DNA from: Bacteroides sp. M10
Lineage (GTDB): Bacteria > Bacteroidota > Bacteroidia > Bacteroidales > Bacteroidaceae
NCBI RefSeq assembly: GCF_014334015.1
Contig: NZ_CP060488.1
Location: forward strand, 5,662,501-5,726,500
DNA length: 64,000 nucleotides
Direction of reading: 5' to 3'
The notes under the pieces: generated by a model
The model's database searches: none
Told to the model about the DNA's origin: nothing
What the model saw: only the letters and a program-made list of their open reading frames with translations
Position numbers and translations under genes: made by a program
Shown here: one piece after another, positions 36,039-44,361 of the stretch
Layout of the letters: every line of letters begins with the position of its first letter
Numbering within the stretch: the first letter of the stretch is position 1

Positions 36039-37490
36039 ATGGGTAGAAAAAATTCGCCATCAGCAAAAAAGGAACTAGTCACACTAATCACAAACTACGA
36101 AGAAGCAAAAGCAGAAAACCGACAACTTTATCTGGATGCTGACCAATTGGCCGACATCGCCGACTGGTATGCCTCCGAGCGAAAATTTGAAGAAGCACAA
36201 GAAGTAATCACTTATGGACTTAAAATACATCCGGGAAACACAGATTTGCTTATAGAACAAGCATATCTTTACCTGGATACCCAAAAGCTGCAAAAAGCAA
36301 AAAAAGTAGCGGATTCGATTACCGAAGAATTTGATTCCGAAGTGAAACTGCTGAAAGCCGAACTATTGCTGAATGGAGGAAAACTGGAGGAAGCTCAATG
36401 GCTGTTAAGCACAATAGCGGATGCCGACGAGCTGGAAACAATCATTGATGTTGTATTTCTATATCTGGACATGGGATACCCGGACGCAGCCAAAGAATGG
36501 CTCGACAGAGGTAAATCCCGTTATGCCGAAGATGAAGAATACATGGCTCTCACAGCCGATTATCTGGCATCGACCCATCAGGTAGAATCAGCCATCACCT
36601 ATTACAATAAACTCATTGACAAATCTCCGTTCAATCCGTCCTACTGGATGGGACTGGTGAAATGTTACTTTGTCCAGGAACAAATAGACAAAGCCATCGA
36701 AGCCTGTGATTTTGCATTGGCAGCCGACGATCAGTACGGGGAAGCTTATGCCTACAAGGCACATTGTTTCTTCTATCTGAACAATTCGGATGATGCCATC
36801 GAGAATTACCAAAAGGCGATTGAGCTCAAAGCCATTCCCCCCGAACTGGGTTATATGTTTATGGGAATATCCTACGGTAATAAAGAAGAATGGCAAAAAG
36901 CTGATGACTATTACGACAAAGTGATCGAACGTTTTGAAGAAGACGGAGACAAGCAGTCTATTTTATTGATAGACACCTATACCAGCAAAGCATTCGCCCT
37001 GTCTCACCTGGAAAGGTATGAAGAGGCCCACGAACTATGCGAGAAAGCCAAAGAGATAAACCCGAACGAGGGATTAATCTATCTGACAGAAGGGAAACTA
37101 TACCTGGCAGAGGAACTGGAAGACGAAGCTGCCATCTCTTTCGAAAAAGCGATAGAGATCAACCCGAACATAGAAATGTGGTATATGATTGCCTCTGCTT
37201 ATTCGGAAAGTGACTATCTGATCGAAGCGAAAGAATACTTTGAAAAAGTGTACCAGATAAATCCGAAATACGAAGATGTGACAGAGAAATTGAGTGTTCT
37301 TTGCCTCATGCACGGTGAAATCGACAACTTCTTTAAATATAATAAGGAATGTGAGCACCCACTGGAAGAAGACATGATCCTGGATCTGTTGAACAGTCCC
37401 GAACACAGAGAAGAAGACGAAAGAACTCTCAAAGAAGTGTGGGAACGCATGAAAAAAGAGAATAAGAAAAAAACAAAAGGAAAAAAATAA
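36039..37490 (+). CDS. TPR-repeat protein
   Basis: A 483-residue protein made almost wholly of tetratricopeptide repeats from ~35 to ~440. Examples are EEAQEVITYGLKIHPGNTDLL, DAIENYQKAIELKA and AAISFEKAIEINPNIEMWYMIA. It has no signal peptide and ends in a strongly basic KKENKKKTKGKK tail. The repeats make it a scaffold for protein contacts; no enzymatic domain is seen. It lies between glnS and the DedA gene, with a 30-bp gap to the latter. Cytoplasmic location is inferred from the lack of a signal. Confidence 0.88.
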   Translation: MGRKNSPSAKKELVTLITNYEEAKAENRQLYLDADQLADIADWYASERKFEEAQEVITYGLKIHPGNTDLLIEQAYLYLDTQKLQKAKKVADSITEEFDSEVKLLKAELLLNGGKLEEAQWLLSTIADADELETIIDVVFLYLDMGYPDAAKEWLDRGKSRYAEDEEYMALTADYLASTHQVESAITYYNKLIDKSPFNPSYWMGLVKCYFVQEQIDKAIEACDFALAADDQYGEAYAYKAHCFFYLNNSDDAIENYQKAIELKAIPPELGYMFMGISYGNKEEWQKADDYYDKVIERFEEDGDKQSILLIDTYTSKAFALSHLERYEEAHELCEKAKEINPNEGLIYLTEGKLYLAEELEDEAAISFEKAIEINPNIEMWYMIASAYSESDYLIEAKEYFEKVYQINPKYEDVTEKLSVLCLMHGEIDNFFKYNKECEHPLEEDMILDLLNSPEHREEDERTLKEVWERMKKENKKKTKGKK

Positions 37491-37520
37491 ATCAATTTAT
37501 AAATTCTATCCTCAAAAAAC

Positions 37521-38165
37521 ATGGAATCAGTAGCAGAACTTCTTAAATGGGTATTAGAAAACTTGAACTATTGGGTAGTCACTATTTTTATGGCTATCGA
37601 AAGCTCTTTTATTCCCTTCCCCTCGGAAGCCGTAGTACCCCCTGCCGCATGGAAAGCTATGGCAGACGACAGTATGAATATCTTTCTTGTTGTCCTATTT
37701 GCAACCATAGGAGCAGATATCGGTGCATTAGTAAATTATTACCTCGCCCGCTGGCTGGGTCGCCCTATTATTTATAAATTTGCCAACAGCCGCTTAGGAC
37801 ACATGTGCCTTATTGATGAAGAAAAAATACATCATGCAGAAGAATATTTCAGAAAACACGGTGTAGCTTCCACTTTCTTTGGCCGCCTCATTCCGGCTGT
37901 ACGTCAGCTTATCAGTATTCCTGCAGGATTAGCCGGCATGAAAATAGGTCCTTTCCTGCTTTATACAACTCTCGGCGCTGCTATATGGAACAGTATATTA
38001 GCTTTGCTCGGATACCTGATTTACCGTTTCACAGACCTCAAAACGACTAACGATGTCTATGTAATGGCCACCGAATACAGTCACGAAATCGGCTATGTCA
38101 TTATAGCAGTGGTGGTAATTGTAATCGGTTTTCTGGCTTATAAAGGACTGAAAAAGAAAAAATAA
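37521..38165 (+). CDS. DedA-family membrane protein
   Basis: A 214-residue DedA/SNARE-associated (PF09335) protein. Signature segments are FMAIESSFIPFPSEAVVPPA at ~23-42 and FFGRLIPAVRQLISIPAGLAGM at ~119-140 (the G..iP.vR...s..aG.. motif), flanked by re-entrant and transmembrane helices and a final helix at ~192-208 with a KKKK tail. Family members are linked to undecaprenyl-phosphate or lipid recycling and membrane homeostasis. The stop codon touches an inverted heptamer-repeat element shared with the convergent DUF3078 gene. Confidence 0.93.
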   Translation: MESVAELLKWVLENLNYWVVTIFMAIESSFIPFPSEAVVPPAAWKAMADDSMNIFLVVLFATIGADIGALVNYYLARWLGRPIIYKFANSRLGHMCLIDEEKIHHAEEYFRKHGVASTFFGRLIPAVRQLISIPAGLAGMKIGPFLLYTTLGAAIWNSILALLGYLIYRFTDLKTTNDVYVMATEYSHEIGYVIIAVVVIVIGFLAYKGLKKKK

Positions 38166-38277
38166 GTATCAGGTATTAGGTATCAAGTATTAAGTATTAC
38201 CATGGCTGTTTGATTAATTGTGTAAACAACAATTAGAGCAAAATAGCCAGCTACGGTTAATACTTAATACTTGATAC
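38166..38277. repeat. Inverted heptamer-repeat element, copy 1
   Basis: Five tandem heptamers GTATYAR (38166-38200: GTATCAG, GTATTAG, GTATCAA, GTATTAA, GTATTAC) face three inverted ones (38257-38277: TTAATAC, TTAATAC, TTGATAC) across a 56-bp centre. It fills the whole gap between the convergent DedA and DUF3078 genes, and the right arm runs into the DUF3078 stop codon. The arms can fold into a 20-22 bp stem with one bulge, so it may end transcription on both strands. Confidence 0.8.
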
Positions 38278-39162
38278 TTAGAAATTAAACTGAACTCCTA
38301 CTCCCAATATCTCTTTAAATTGCACACGAGCACCTTTTGTACCATCCTTTTGCACGATTTTCACATCATCGTCATACATCAGGTTAGTAGTAAGTGTGGT
38401 TGAGAACCATTTATTGATAATCATATTTATTTGTACTTCCCAGTTCACGTCTATATTCAGCGGCTTATGCAGATAATCGGAATATAGATCCAAACGTGAA
38501 TATACCGTCATATTCTTCAAGAATTCATATTTGGCTTCTCCTTTCAAGTTAGCACCGAAACTGGATAATAGATGTTTGCCCGGATCAACTCCATAAGCTC
38601 CTTCGTCAGAGAGACGGTCATTGAGCACAAATGTTCCGCGCCACGCAGCAGGAGACAATACAACGGTAAATATCTTACCCGGATCATACGTAAAGCCCAA
38701 ACCGGTAGTCAAATAGGCAGGAGCCATAAATTCGGAGATAGCAATGTCTTTATTGACGGAGTAGTCATATCCCGGAGAAAACTGTGTCTGGAAAGTAGCG
38801 AACGCACTGGCATACCAGTTTTTGGCAATAGAATAGCCATAATTCGTATTCAAATAGATCTTATCATTTGCTTTCCTGGTTCCATCATCACCAGTCTTAT
38901 TTAATCCATAAGCCAGTTCAATACGATTATTCCACAGATGTTTTCCTTTCTTATAATTAATCTGATAAGTACCCTGCAAGTCAAAGGCAACGGAGTTATC
39001 ACCTCCGGCAGCCCAATTAGTGAGGCTCACTTGCGTTAGTTTCAGTCCGGCAAATCCTTCTTTTGTCCAGGGAGAAGTTTGTGTGCTATCGGCAGTTTGG
39101 GCCGACAAGGTTCCAGCGCCCATACATAACAGGGCGATGAATAGAGTTTTCATTTTGTTCAT
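38278..39162 (-). CDS. DUF3078 outer-membrane protein
   Basis: A 294-residue DUF3078 (PF11276) protein. The signal peptide (MNKMKTLFIALLCMGAGTLSA) is followed by the family opening WTKEGFAGLKLTQVSLTNWAAGG (~33-55). Alternating amphipathic strands follow (WNNRIELAYGLN, YLNTNYGYSIAKNWYASAFATFQTQF, MTVYSRLDLYSDY), ending in GVGVQFNF with a terminal Phe. That is typical of an outer-membrane beta-barrel. The function is unknown. Both flanks of the gene carry inverted heptamer-repeat elements. Confidence 0.9.
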   Translation of the reverse strand: MNKMKTLFIALLCMGAGTLSAQTADSTQTSPWTKEGFAGLKLTQVSLTNWAAGGDNSVAFDLQGTYQINYKKGKHLWNNRIELAYGLNKTGDDGTRKANDKIYLNTNYGYSIAKNWYASAFATFQTQFSPGYDYSVNKDIAISEFMAPAYLTTGLGFTYDPGKIFTVVLSPAAWRGTFVLNDRLSDEGAYGVDPGKHLLSSFGANLKGEAKYEFLKNMTVYSRLDLYSDYLHKPLNIDVNWEVQINMIINKWFSTTLTTNLMYDDDVKIVQKDGTKGARVQFKEILGVGVQFNF

Positions 39163-39269
39163 GATAGTTGAGGTTTAGTGTAGAAAAAAACACAACCTAA
39201 CAAGAACAGAGCCTTGGCAGTTTACCAAGCCTTTTTACCAGTTCCCATTAGGTCAAAAAGTTTAAATAA

Positions 39270-39341
39270 GTATTAAGTGTTAAGTATTAAGTATTAATCG
39301 TAGCCGCTGATTTGCCGCGGTTAATACTTAATACTTTATAC
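39270..39341. repeat. Inverted heptamer-repeat element, copy 2
   Basis: Four tandem heptamers (39270-39297: GTATTAA, GTGTTAA, GTATTAA, GTATTAA) face three inverted ones (39321-39341: TTAATAC, TTAATAC, TTTATAC) across a 23-bp centre that itself contains CCGC/GCGG. It lies between the tpx stop and the DUF3078 start. Its layout matches copy 1, but the centre differs in sequence and length. Confidence 0.8.
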
Positions 39342-39345
39342 TTTA

Positions 39346-39846
39346 TTATTGTATCGCAGCTAAAGCTTTGTCATAATCAGGCTCCTGGGTGATTTCAGGA
39401 ACAAGTTCCGTATATGCAATTTTGCCATCTTTGCCAATCACAACTACCGCACGAGCCAAAAGTCCTGCTAACGGACCATCTGCCATACGCACTCCATAAC
39501 TTTCGTCGAAATCAGAGAAGCGGAAATCAGACAATGGAATTACATTTTCAATACCTTCTGTCGTACAGAAACGGCCGTGTGCAAAAGGAAGATCCTTAGA
39601 AATAGCCAATACTACCGTATCTTTCAATCCGGCAGCCATTTTATTAAACTTACGTACAGAAGTTGCACATACGCTGGTATCCAGACTAGGGAAAATATTT
39701 AAAATCACATTTTTACCATTTAAATCTTTCAGAGAGAAAGAAGATAAATCTGTTTTTACCAGCTCGAAGTCAGGAGCTACCTTACCTACTTGTATAAATT
39801 CACCGATCAGTTTCACCGGTTGTCCTTTGAAATTTGTTGTTGCCAT
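39346..39846 (-). CDS. tpx: Thiol peroxidase (Tpx-type atypical 2-Cys peroxiredoxin)
   Basis: A 166-residue thiol peroxidase. The open frame extends 40 codons further upstream, but MATTNFKGQPVKLIG at 39846 matches the universal Tpx start, and the upstream codons have no conserved pattern. The peroxidatic Cys is in PSLDTSVCATSVRKF (Cys60) and the resolving Cys in HGRFCTTEGIEN (Cys94), the spacing of Tpx. It reduces hydroperoxides with thioredoxin. Its 3' end touches heptamer element copy 2. The 117 bp between 39846 and the divergent HdeD gene hold the control region of both. Confidence 0.94.
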   Translation of the reverse strand: MATTNFKGQPVKLIGEFIQVGKVAPDFELVKTDLSSFSLKDLNGKNVILNIFPSLDTSVCATSVRKFNKMAAGLKDTVVLAISKDLPFAHGRFCTTEGIENVIPLSDFRFSDFDESYGVRMADGPLAGLLARAVVVIGKDGKIAYTELVPEITQEPDYDKALAAIQ

Positions 39847-39983
39847 AATGCATGTATATTTAAAATTTACTTTATATAGGAAACAACTATTCCCCCAAAT
39901 ATGTTCACGGAAAACCTTTTCTAAATTCAATTTGTTATTCCTCAACGAAATCACTCTAGTGTTCAATTTAAAATATAAAATGT

Positions 39984-40547
39984 ATGGAAACTGTATTCAA
40001 TGAGATTCAACATTCAGTAAAAAATTGGTGGACTTCTCTTCTTTTGGGAATCGTGTATATCATTGTAGCCCTTTGGCTCATGTTCTCACCCGTAAGCACC
40101 TATGTAGCACTAAGTATCATTTTCAGTGTATCGATGCTGATAAGCGGTATTCTGGAAATCATCTTCGCTCTTAGCAACCGGAAAGGCGTCCCGAGCTGGG
40201 GATGGTATATCGTAGGAGGACTGATCGACCTCGTTCTGGGTATTTACCTGATTGCCTATCCGATGGTCAGCATGGAAGTTATCCCTTTCATCATAGCCTT
40301 CTGGCTTATGTTCCGAGGGTTCTCCTCCACCGGCTATTCCATCGACCTGAAACGTTACGGAACCCGCGACTGGGGCTGGTACATGGCTTTCGGTATTCTT
40401 GCCATCCTGTGCTCTCTTTTAATATTATGGCAACCCGCCATAGGAGCGCTCTACGCAGTGTATATGATTTCTTTTGCTTTCCTCATCATCGGACTTTTCC
40501 GTGTCATGCTTTCATTTGAACTAAAGAATCTGCATAAAAGAAAATAA
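39984..40547 (+). CDS. HdeD-family (DUF308) membrane protein
   Basis: A 187-residue membrane protein with six helices in three pairs (~17-38, 42-62, 73-92, 96-114, 130-147, 151-172), which is the DUF308 repeat (PF03729). The repeat motif is LLGIVYIIVALWLMFSP, GWYIVGGLIDLVLGIYLIAYP and GWYMAFGILAILCSLLILWQP: a glycine-rich turn, then a strand of hydrophobics ending in a proline. E. coli HdeD belongs to acid-resistance genes. In Bacteroides the role is unknown. It diverges from tpx. Confidence 0.9.
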   Translation: METVFNEIQHSVKNWWTSLLLGIVYIIVALWLMFSPVSTYVALSIIFSVSMLISGILEIIFALSNRKGVPSWGWYIVGGLIDLVLGIYLIAYPMVSMEVIPFIIAFWLMFRGFSSTGYSIDLKRYGTRDWGWYMAFGILAILCSLLILWQPAIGALYAVYMISFAFLIIGLFRVMLSFELKNLHKRK

Positions 40548-40554
40548 AAAGCTT

Positions 40555-40587
40555 TCGGCACTTACTTTGGGATTTTGTTTATCTTTG
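40555..40587 (+). promoter_or_regulatory. Promoter of the DUF4494-yggS-DHOD-like operon
   Basis: TATCTTTG (40580-40587) is an exact -7 element. TTTC (40555-40558) lies 21 bp upstream, one base from the -33 consensus. The ATG follows 43 bp later, after a purine-rich AAAAAGGAAG ribosome-binding region. Confidence 0.7.
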
Positions 40588-40630
40588 TAGGCAATTTACA
40601 TAAATCAATTAATTAAAAAGGAAGAAAATT

Positions 40631-41110
40631 ATGGCAATGCATACATGGTTTGAGTGCAAGATCCGTTATGAAAAAGTAATGGAAAACGGAATGCAGAAGA
40701 AAGTAACTGAACCTTATCTTGTTGACGCACTCAGTTTTACAGAAGCAGAAGCACGGATTATTGAAGAAATGACTCCGTTTATCTCCGGAGAATTTACCGT
40801 TTCGGATATTAAACGTGCCAACTATAGCGAACTTTTCCCCAGCGACGAAGAAAGTGCCGACCGCTGGTTCAAATGCAAACTTATTTTCATCACTCTGGAT
40901 GAAAAAAGCGGTGCTGAAAAAAAGACTTCCACTCAAGTATTGGTACAAGCTGCCGACTTGCGCGACGCAGTCAAGAAACTAGATGAAGGAATGAAAGGAA
41001 CCATGGCAGATTATCAGATCGGTATGGTATCCGAGACTCCGCTCATGGATGTATATCCTTACAGCGCCGAACCGAATGACAAACCGGAGTTTGATCCGTC
41101 AAAAGCATAA
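40631..41110 (+). CDS. DUF4494 protein
   Basis: A 159-residue cytoplasmic protein of the Bacteroidetes family DUF4494. It opens MHTWFECKIRYEKVMENG and carries YLVDALSFTEAEARI and the WFKCKLIFITLDEKSG strand, which repeats the opening strand (WF.CK). This suggests two similar alpha/beta halves, ~3-75 and ~83-140. The function is unknown. It is the first gene of an operon with the PLP-homeostasis gene yggS (6-bp gap) and a dihydroorotate dehydrogenase-like gene. Family identity is from the characteristic opening; no active-site motif is visible. Confidence 0.88.
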   Translation: MAMHTWFECKIRYEKVMENGMQKKVTEPYLVDALSFTEAEARIIEEMTPFISGEFTVSDIKRANYSELFPSDEESADRWFKCKLIFITLDEKSGAEKKTSTQVLVQAADLRDAVKKLDEGMKGTMADYQIGMVSETPLMDVYPYSAEPNDKPEFDPSKA

Positions 41111-41116
41111 GTAACA

Positions 41117-41785
41117 ATGAGTATTGCTGACAATTTAAAGCAAGTACTGGCCGAACTCCCGCAAGGAGTCCGGCTGGTTGCTGTCTCAAAATTCCATCCC
41201 AATGAAGCGATAGAAGAAGCATATCAGGCGGGACAGCGTATTTTTGGAGAAAGCAAAGTGCAGGAAATGACAGCTAAATACGAAAGTTTGCCCAAAGACA
41301 TTGAATGGCATTTCATCGGACACCTGCAGACGAACAAAATCAAATACATGATACCATACGTAGCGATGATTCATGGAATTGATAGTTATAAACTGCTGGT
41401 CGAAGTCAACAAACAAGCTGTCAAAGCGGGACGTACTGTGAACTGCCTGTTGCAGATTCACGTTGCGCAGGAAGAAACCAAATTTGGTTTCAGTCCCGAA
41501 GAATGTAAGGAGATGTTGAATGCCGGAGAATGGAAAGAGCTGACTCATGTACGCATCTGCGGATTAATGGGGATGGCCAGCAACACCGATTGTATTGAAC
41601 AAATCAACCGGGAATTTTGTTTACTAAATAGGCTCTTTAACGAGATAAAAACAACTTGGTTCATCCACTCCGATACTTTCTGTGAGCTGTCGATGGGAAT
41701 GTCACATGACTACCACGAAGCCATTGCCGCAGGAAGTACGCTGGTACGAGTAGGAAGCAAGATTTTCGGAGAACGAATTTATTAA
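41117..41785 (+). CDS. YggS/PLPBP-family pyridoxal-phosphate homeostasis protein
   Basis: A 222-residue PLP-binding protein with an alanine-racemase-like TIM barrel. The PLP lysine is in LVAVSKFHPNEAI (Lys26). Further motifs are RIFGESKVQEM (~41-51), WHFIGHLQTNKIKYM (~68-82), RICGLMGMAS, and the phosphate-binding ELSMGMSHDYHEAIAAGSTLVRVGSKIFG near the C terminus. It controls the free PLP supply and amino-acid balance and is not known as an enzyme. It is the middle gene of the three-gene operon. Confidence 0.95.
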   Translation: MSIADNLKQVLAELPQGVRLVAVSKFHPNEAIEEAYQAGQRIFGESKVQEMTAKYESLPKDIEWHFIGHLQTNKIKYMIPYVAMIHGIDSYKLLVEVNKQAVKAGRTVNCLLQIHVAQEETKFGFSPEECKEMLNAGEWKELTHVRICGLMGMASNTDCIEQINREFCLLNRLFNEIKTTWFIHSDTFCELSMGMSHDYHEAIAAGSTLVRVGSKIFGERIY

Positions 41786-41807
41786 TCAGGAGTAAAAAAC
41801 ATTCATT

Positions 41808-42785
41808 ATGACCGATTTAAAAACTACTTTCGCAGGGCTTTCCCTTAGAAACCCTATCATCATTAGTAGCTCGGGGCTGACCAACAGTGCCGGCAAAAAC
41901 AAAAAATTGGCCGAAGATGGTGCCGGTGCAATTGTTCTGAAATCACTGTTTGAGGAACAGATCATGCTGGAAGCAGACCAACTGAAAGATCCGGCTTTCT
42001 ATCCGGAAGCCAGTGACTATCTGGAAGAATATATCCGTGAGCACAAGCTATCCGAATACCTGACTTTAATAAAAGAAAGCAAGAAGGTATGCCCCATTCC
42101 TATCATTGCCAGTATCAACTGCTACACTGATTCCGAATGGATTGACTTTGCAAAGATGATTGAAGAAGCTGGTGCCGACGCATTGGAAATCAATATCCTT
42201 GCCCTGCAATCGGAAGTGCAATATACATACGGTTCATTCGAACAACGCCACATCGATATTCTCCGCCACATCAAAAAAACAGTCAAGATACCTGTAATCA
42301 TGAAACTGGGTGATAACCTGACAAATCCTGTGGCATTAATCGATCAGTTGTATGCCAACGGTGCAGCAGCAGTTGTTCTCTTCAACCGTTTCTATCAGCC
42401 GGACATCAACATCGAAAAGATGGAGCATATTTCAGGAGAAGTATTCAGTAATGCTTCCGACCTCGCCACTCCGCTCCGTTGGATCGGAATTGCGTCTGCA
42501 GTAGTAGACAAGATCGACTATGCAGCTTCCGGTGGTGTTGCCAACGCAGAATCAGTAGTGAAAGCTATCCTTGCCGGTGCTTCGGCTGTAGAAGTTTGTA
42601 GCGCAGTCTATCTGAATACAAATGCATTCATCGGAGAAGCCAACCGCTTCCTCTCCGCATGGATGGAACGCAAAGGATTCAAGAATATAGCTCAATTCAA
42701 AGGCAAACTGAATATTAAGGATGTTCAGGGTGTTAATACATTCGAACGTACACAGTTCCTGAAATATTTCGGAAAGAAAGAATAA
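41808..42785 (+). CDS. Dihydroorotate dehydrogenase-like flavoprotein
   Basis: A 325-residue TIM-barrel protein of the PyrD/dihydropyrimidine-dehydrogenase superfamily. It retains the FMN-barrel features: LRNPIIISSSGLTNSAG at ~14-30, IPIIASINCYT at ~96, VIMKLGDNLTNP, and a GGVANAESVVKAILAGASAVEVCSAVY phosphate-binding segment at ~243-269. The catalytic loop of true DHODs (N.SCPN) is replaced by LEINILALQSEVQYT, so the base Cys/Ser and its asparagines are missing. Orotate formation is therefore doubtful. It follows yggS by 22 bp and ends at a terminator. Possibly a different oxidoreductase or a non-catalytic paralog. Confidence 0.88.
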   Translation: MTDLKTTFAGLSLRNPIIISSSGLTNSAGKNKKLAEDGAGAIVLKSLFEEQIMLEADQLKDPAFYPEASDYLEEYIREHKLSEYLTLIKESKKVCPIPIIASINCYTDSEWIDFAKMIEEAGADALEINILALQSEVQYTYGSFEQRHIDILRHIKKTVKIPVIMKLGDNLTNPVALIDQLYANGAAAVVLFNRFYQPDINIEKMEHISGEVFSNASDLATPLRWIGIASAVVDKIDYAASGGVANAESVVKAILAGASAVEVCSAVYLNTNAFIGEANRFLSAWMERKGFKNIAQFKGKLNIKDVQGVNTFERTQFLKYFGKKE

Positions 42786-42811
42786 GGAAAAAGCATACTC
42801 AATCAATAAAG

Positions 42812-42865
42812 AAACGGTGAACAAATTGTGCTATTTGCAACAAGATGTTCACCGTTTACTTTTTT
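42812..42865 (+). terminator. Terminator between the DHOD-like gene and phoH
   Basis: A perfect 12-bp stem, AAACGGTGAACA (42812-42823) with TGTTCACCGTTT (42846-42857), followed on the plus strand by ACTTTTTT. On the minus strand the stem is followed by CTTTATT, so it may also serve the convergent phoH gene. The 22-nt loop contains TTTGCAACAA. Confidence 0.85.
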
Positions 42866-42904
42866 AATCACTTATTAATTTATCTCGCTTAGCAGAGAAA
42901 TCTG

Positions 42905-44230
42905 TTATAACAGGTTGCTTGCCAGTTCACTCAATTCACTTCGTTCACCTTTCAGCAAATTGACGTGTGCAAAGATATTCTGGTCTTTCATACGATCAAT
43001 CATATATACCAGGCCATTGGACTGACTATCCAGATAAGGTTGGTCAATCTGCTGAATATCTCCCGTAAATACCATCTTCGTGCCTTCGCCTGCACGGGTG
43101 ATGATTGTCTTTATTTCATTCGGGGTCAGATTCTGCGCTTCGTCAATGATGCAATACATTTCGCTCAAACTACGACCACGGATAAATGCCAGAGCTTCAA
43201 TCACCAGCTGCTCGCTTTTCTGCATATCTTCTATGCGCTTCACTTCGGTAGAGTTTGTAGCAAACTGACGTTTTATGACGTTCAGGTTATCAAACAACGG
43301 CTGCATATAAGGAGCTACTTTTTCCTGTGCGTCTCCCGGAAGGAAACCGATATCCTTATTGGAAAGCGCCACAACGGGACGTGCCAGCAAAATCTGTTTG
43401 TAATCCGTCAGCTTGCCCAAAGCAGCAGCCAAAGCCAGCAAAGTCTTACCTGTTCCTGCTTTTCCTGTCAGAGCCACCAGTTTGATGTTCGGGTCATTCA
43501 GAATCTCAAAAGCAAAACTCTGTTCCGCATTCCGTGGTTCGATTCCATAATTCTTACCCTTCATCACACGGATAATAGAATGGGTAAAAGGATTGTAGCG
43601 TGCCAATACACTATTCCGGTCACTCTTCAATACAAAACATTCATTGGGATGAATCAAATCCTTAAAGTCGAATTCACTCAAGTCAATTCCTTCTTTTGAA
43701 GAATAAATACGGTCGATCAATGCCGGATCTACATTTTCAAAAATCTCATTAGATTTCTCGAACACATCTACATTTACCACCTTATCCGTAATATAATCCT
43801 CGCAAAGCAATCCGATAGAACGGGCTTTCATGCGCAGATTCACATCTTTGGTCACTAAGATAGATTTCATTTTCGGATACTTGTCTGTCAGGTATTCGGT
43901 TGCCGCCAAAATCAAATGATCGGGTTTCTTTATAGGAAACGATTCCCACACTTTGGTAGCCGGCACATTGCTCGTCACCACAAACAGACGTCCCAATCCT
44001 TCGCCAAGCTTCACTCCGTCGGAGAAAAGCTCGTCGCTTGTCAGCACATCCAATTCGCGCACGAACTCACGAGCATTGAAATTTATCTGCTCGTTTCCTT
44101 TTTTGAACTTATCCAGTTCTTCGAGTACAACAAGAGGGAGGTAAATATCATTTTCCTGAAAATTCTTCAAGCAATTGTAGTCGTGAAGAATAACATTTGT
44201 GTCTAACACAAAATTTTTCTTAGTTCCCAT
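42905..44230 (-). CDS. PIN domain-PhoH ATPase (PhoH2 type)
   Basis: A 441-residue fusion of an N-terminal PIN-type nuclease domain and a C-terminal PhoH ATPase. The PIN part (~1-140) has FVLDTNVILHDY (first Asp10) and the later acidic residues in LEELDKF and LVTKDVNLR. The PhoH part (~230-441) has Walker A VALTGKAGTGKTLLALAAAL and Walker B CIIDEAQNLTPNEIKTIITRAG, then VFTGDIQQID. Such PhoH2 proteins act as sequence-dependent RNA helicase-nucleases in some bacteria. The gene is convergent with the DHOD-like operon and divergent from folC. Confidence 0.95.
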   Translation of the reverse strand: MGTKKNFVLDTNVILHDYNCLKNFQENDIYLPLVVLEELDKFKKGNEQINFNAREFVRELDVLTSDELFSDGVKLGEGLGRLFVVTSNVPATKVWESFPIKKPDHLILAATEYLTDKYPKMKSILVTKDVNLRMKARSIGLLCEDYITDKVVNVDVFEKSNEIFENVDPALIDRIYSSKEGIDLSEFDFKDLIHPNECFVLKSDRNSVLARYNPFTHSIIRVMKGKNYGIEPRNAEQSFAFEILNDPNIKLVALTGKAGTGKTLLALAAALGKLTDYKQILLARPVVALSNKDIGFLPGDAQEKVAPYMQPLFDNLNVIKRQFATNSTEVKRIEDMQKSEQLVIEALAFIRGRSLSEMYCIIDEAQNLTPNEIKTIITRAGEGTKMVFTGDIQQIDQPYLDSQSNGLVYMIDRMKDQNIFAHVNLLKGERSELSELASNLL

Positions 44231-44361
44231 GATTTCTTAGATTTAAATGTTGATATTTGCAATCTCATTCGCCAATCCCCCATTTATAGTCAGATTGACG
44301 GTTCTAAAGATAAACAAATTAGTGGGCAATAAAGATTGCCCGACGTTAAATATTATAAAAC

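Noticed and set aside
38166..39341. CRISPR-like array because of regular short repeats
   Set aside because: Repeats are contiguous 7-mers with no spacers, occur in inverted halves, and no cas genes are present.
42965..43699. 244-codon plus-strand frame opposite phoH
   Set aside because: Antisense to the PhoH ATPase core, with no recognisable protein features.
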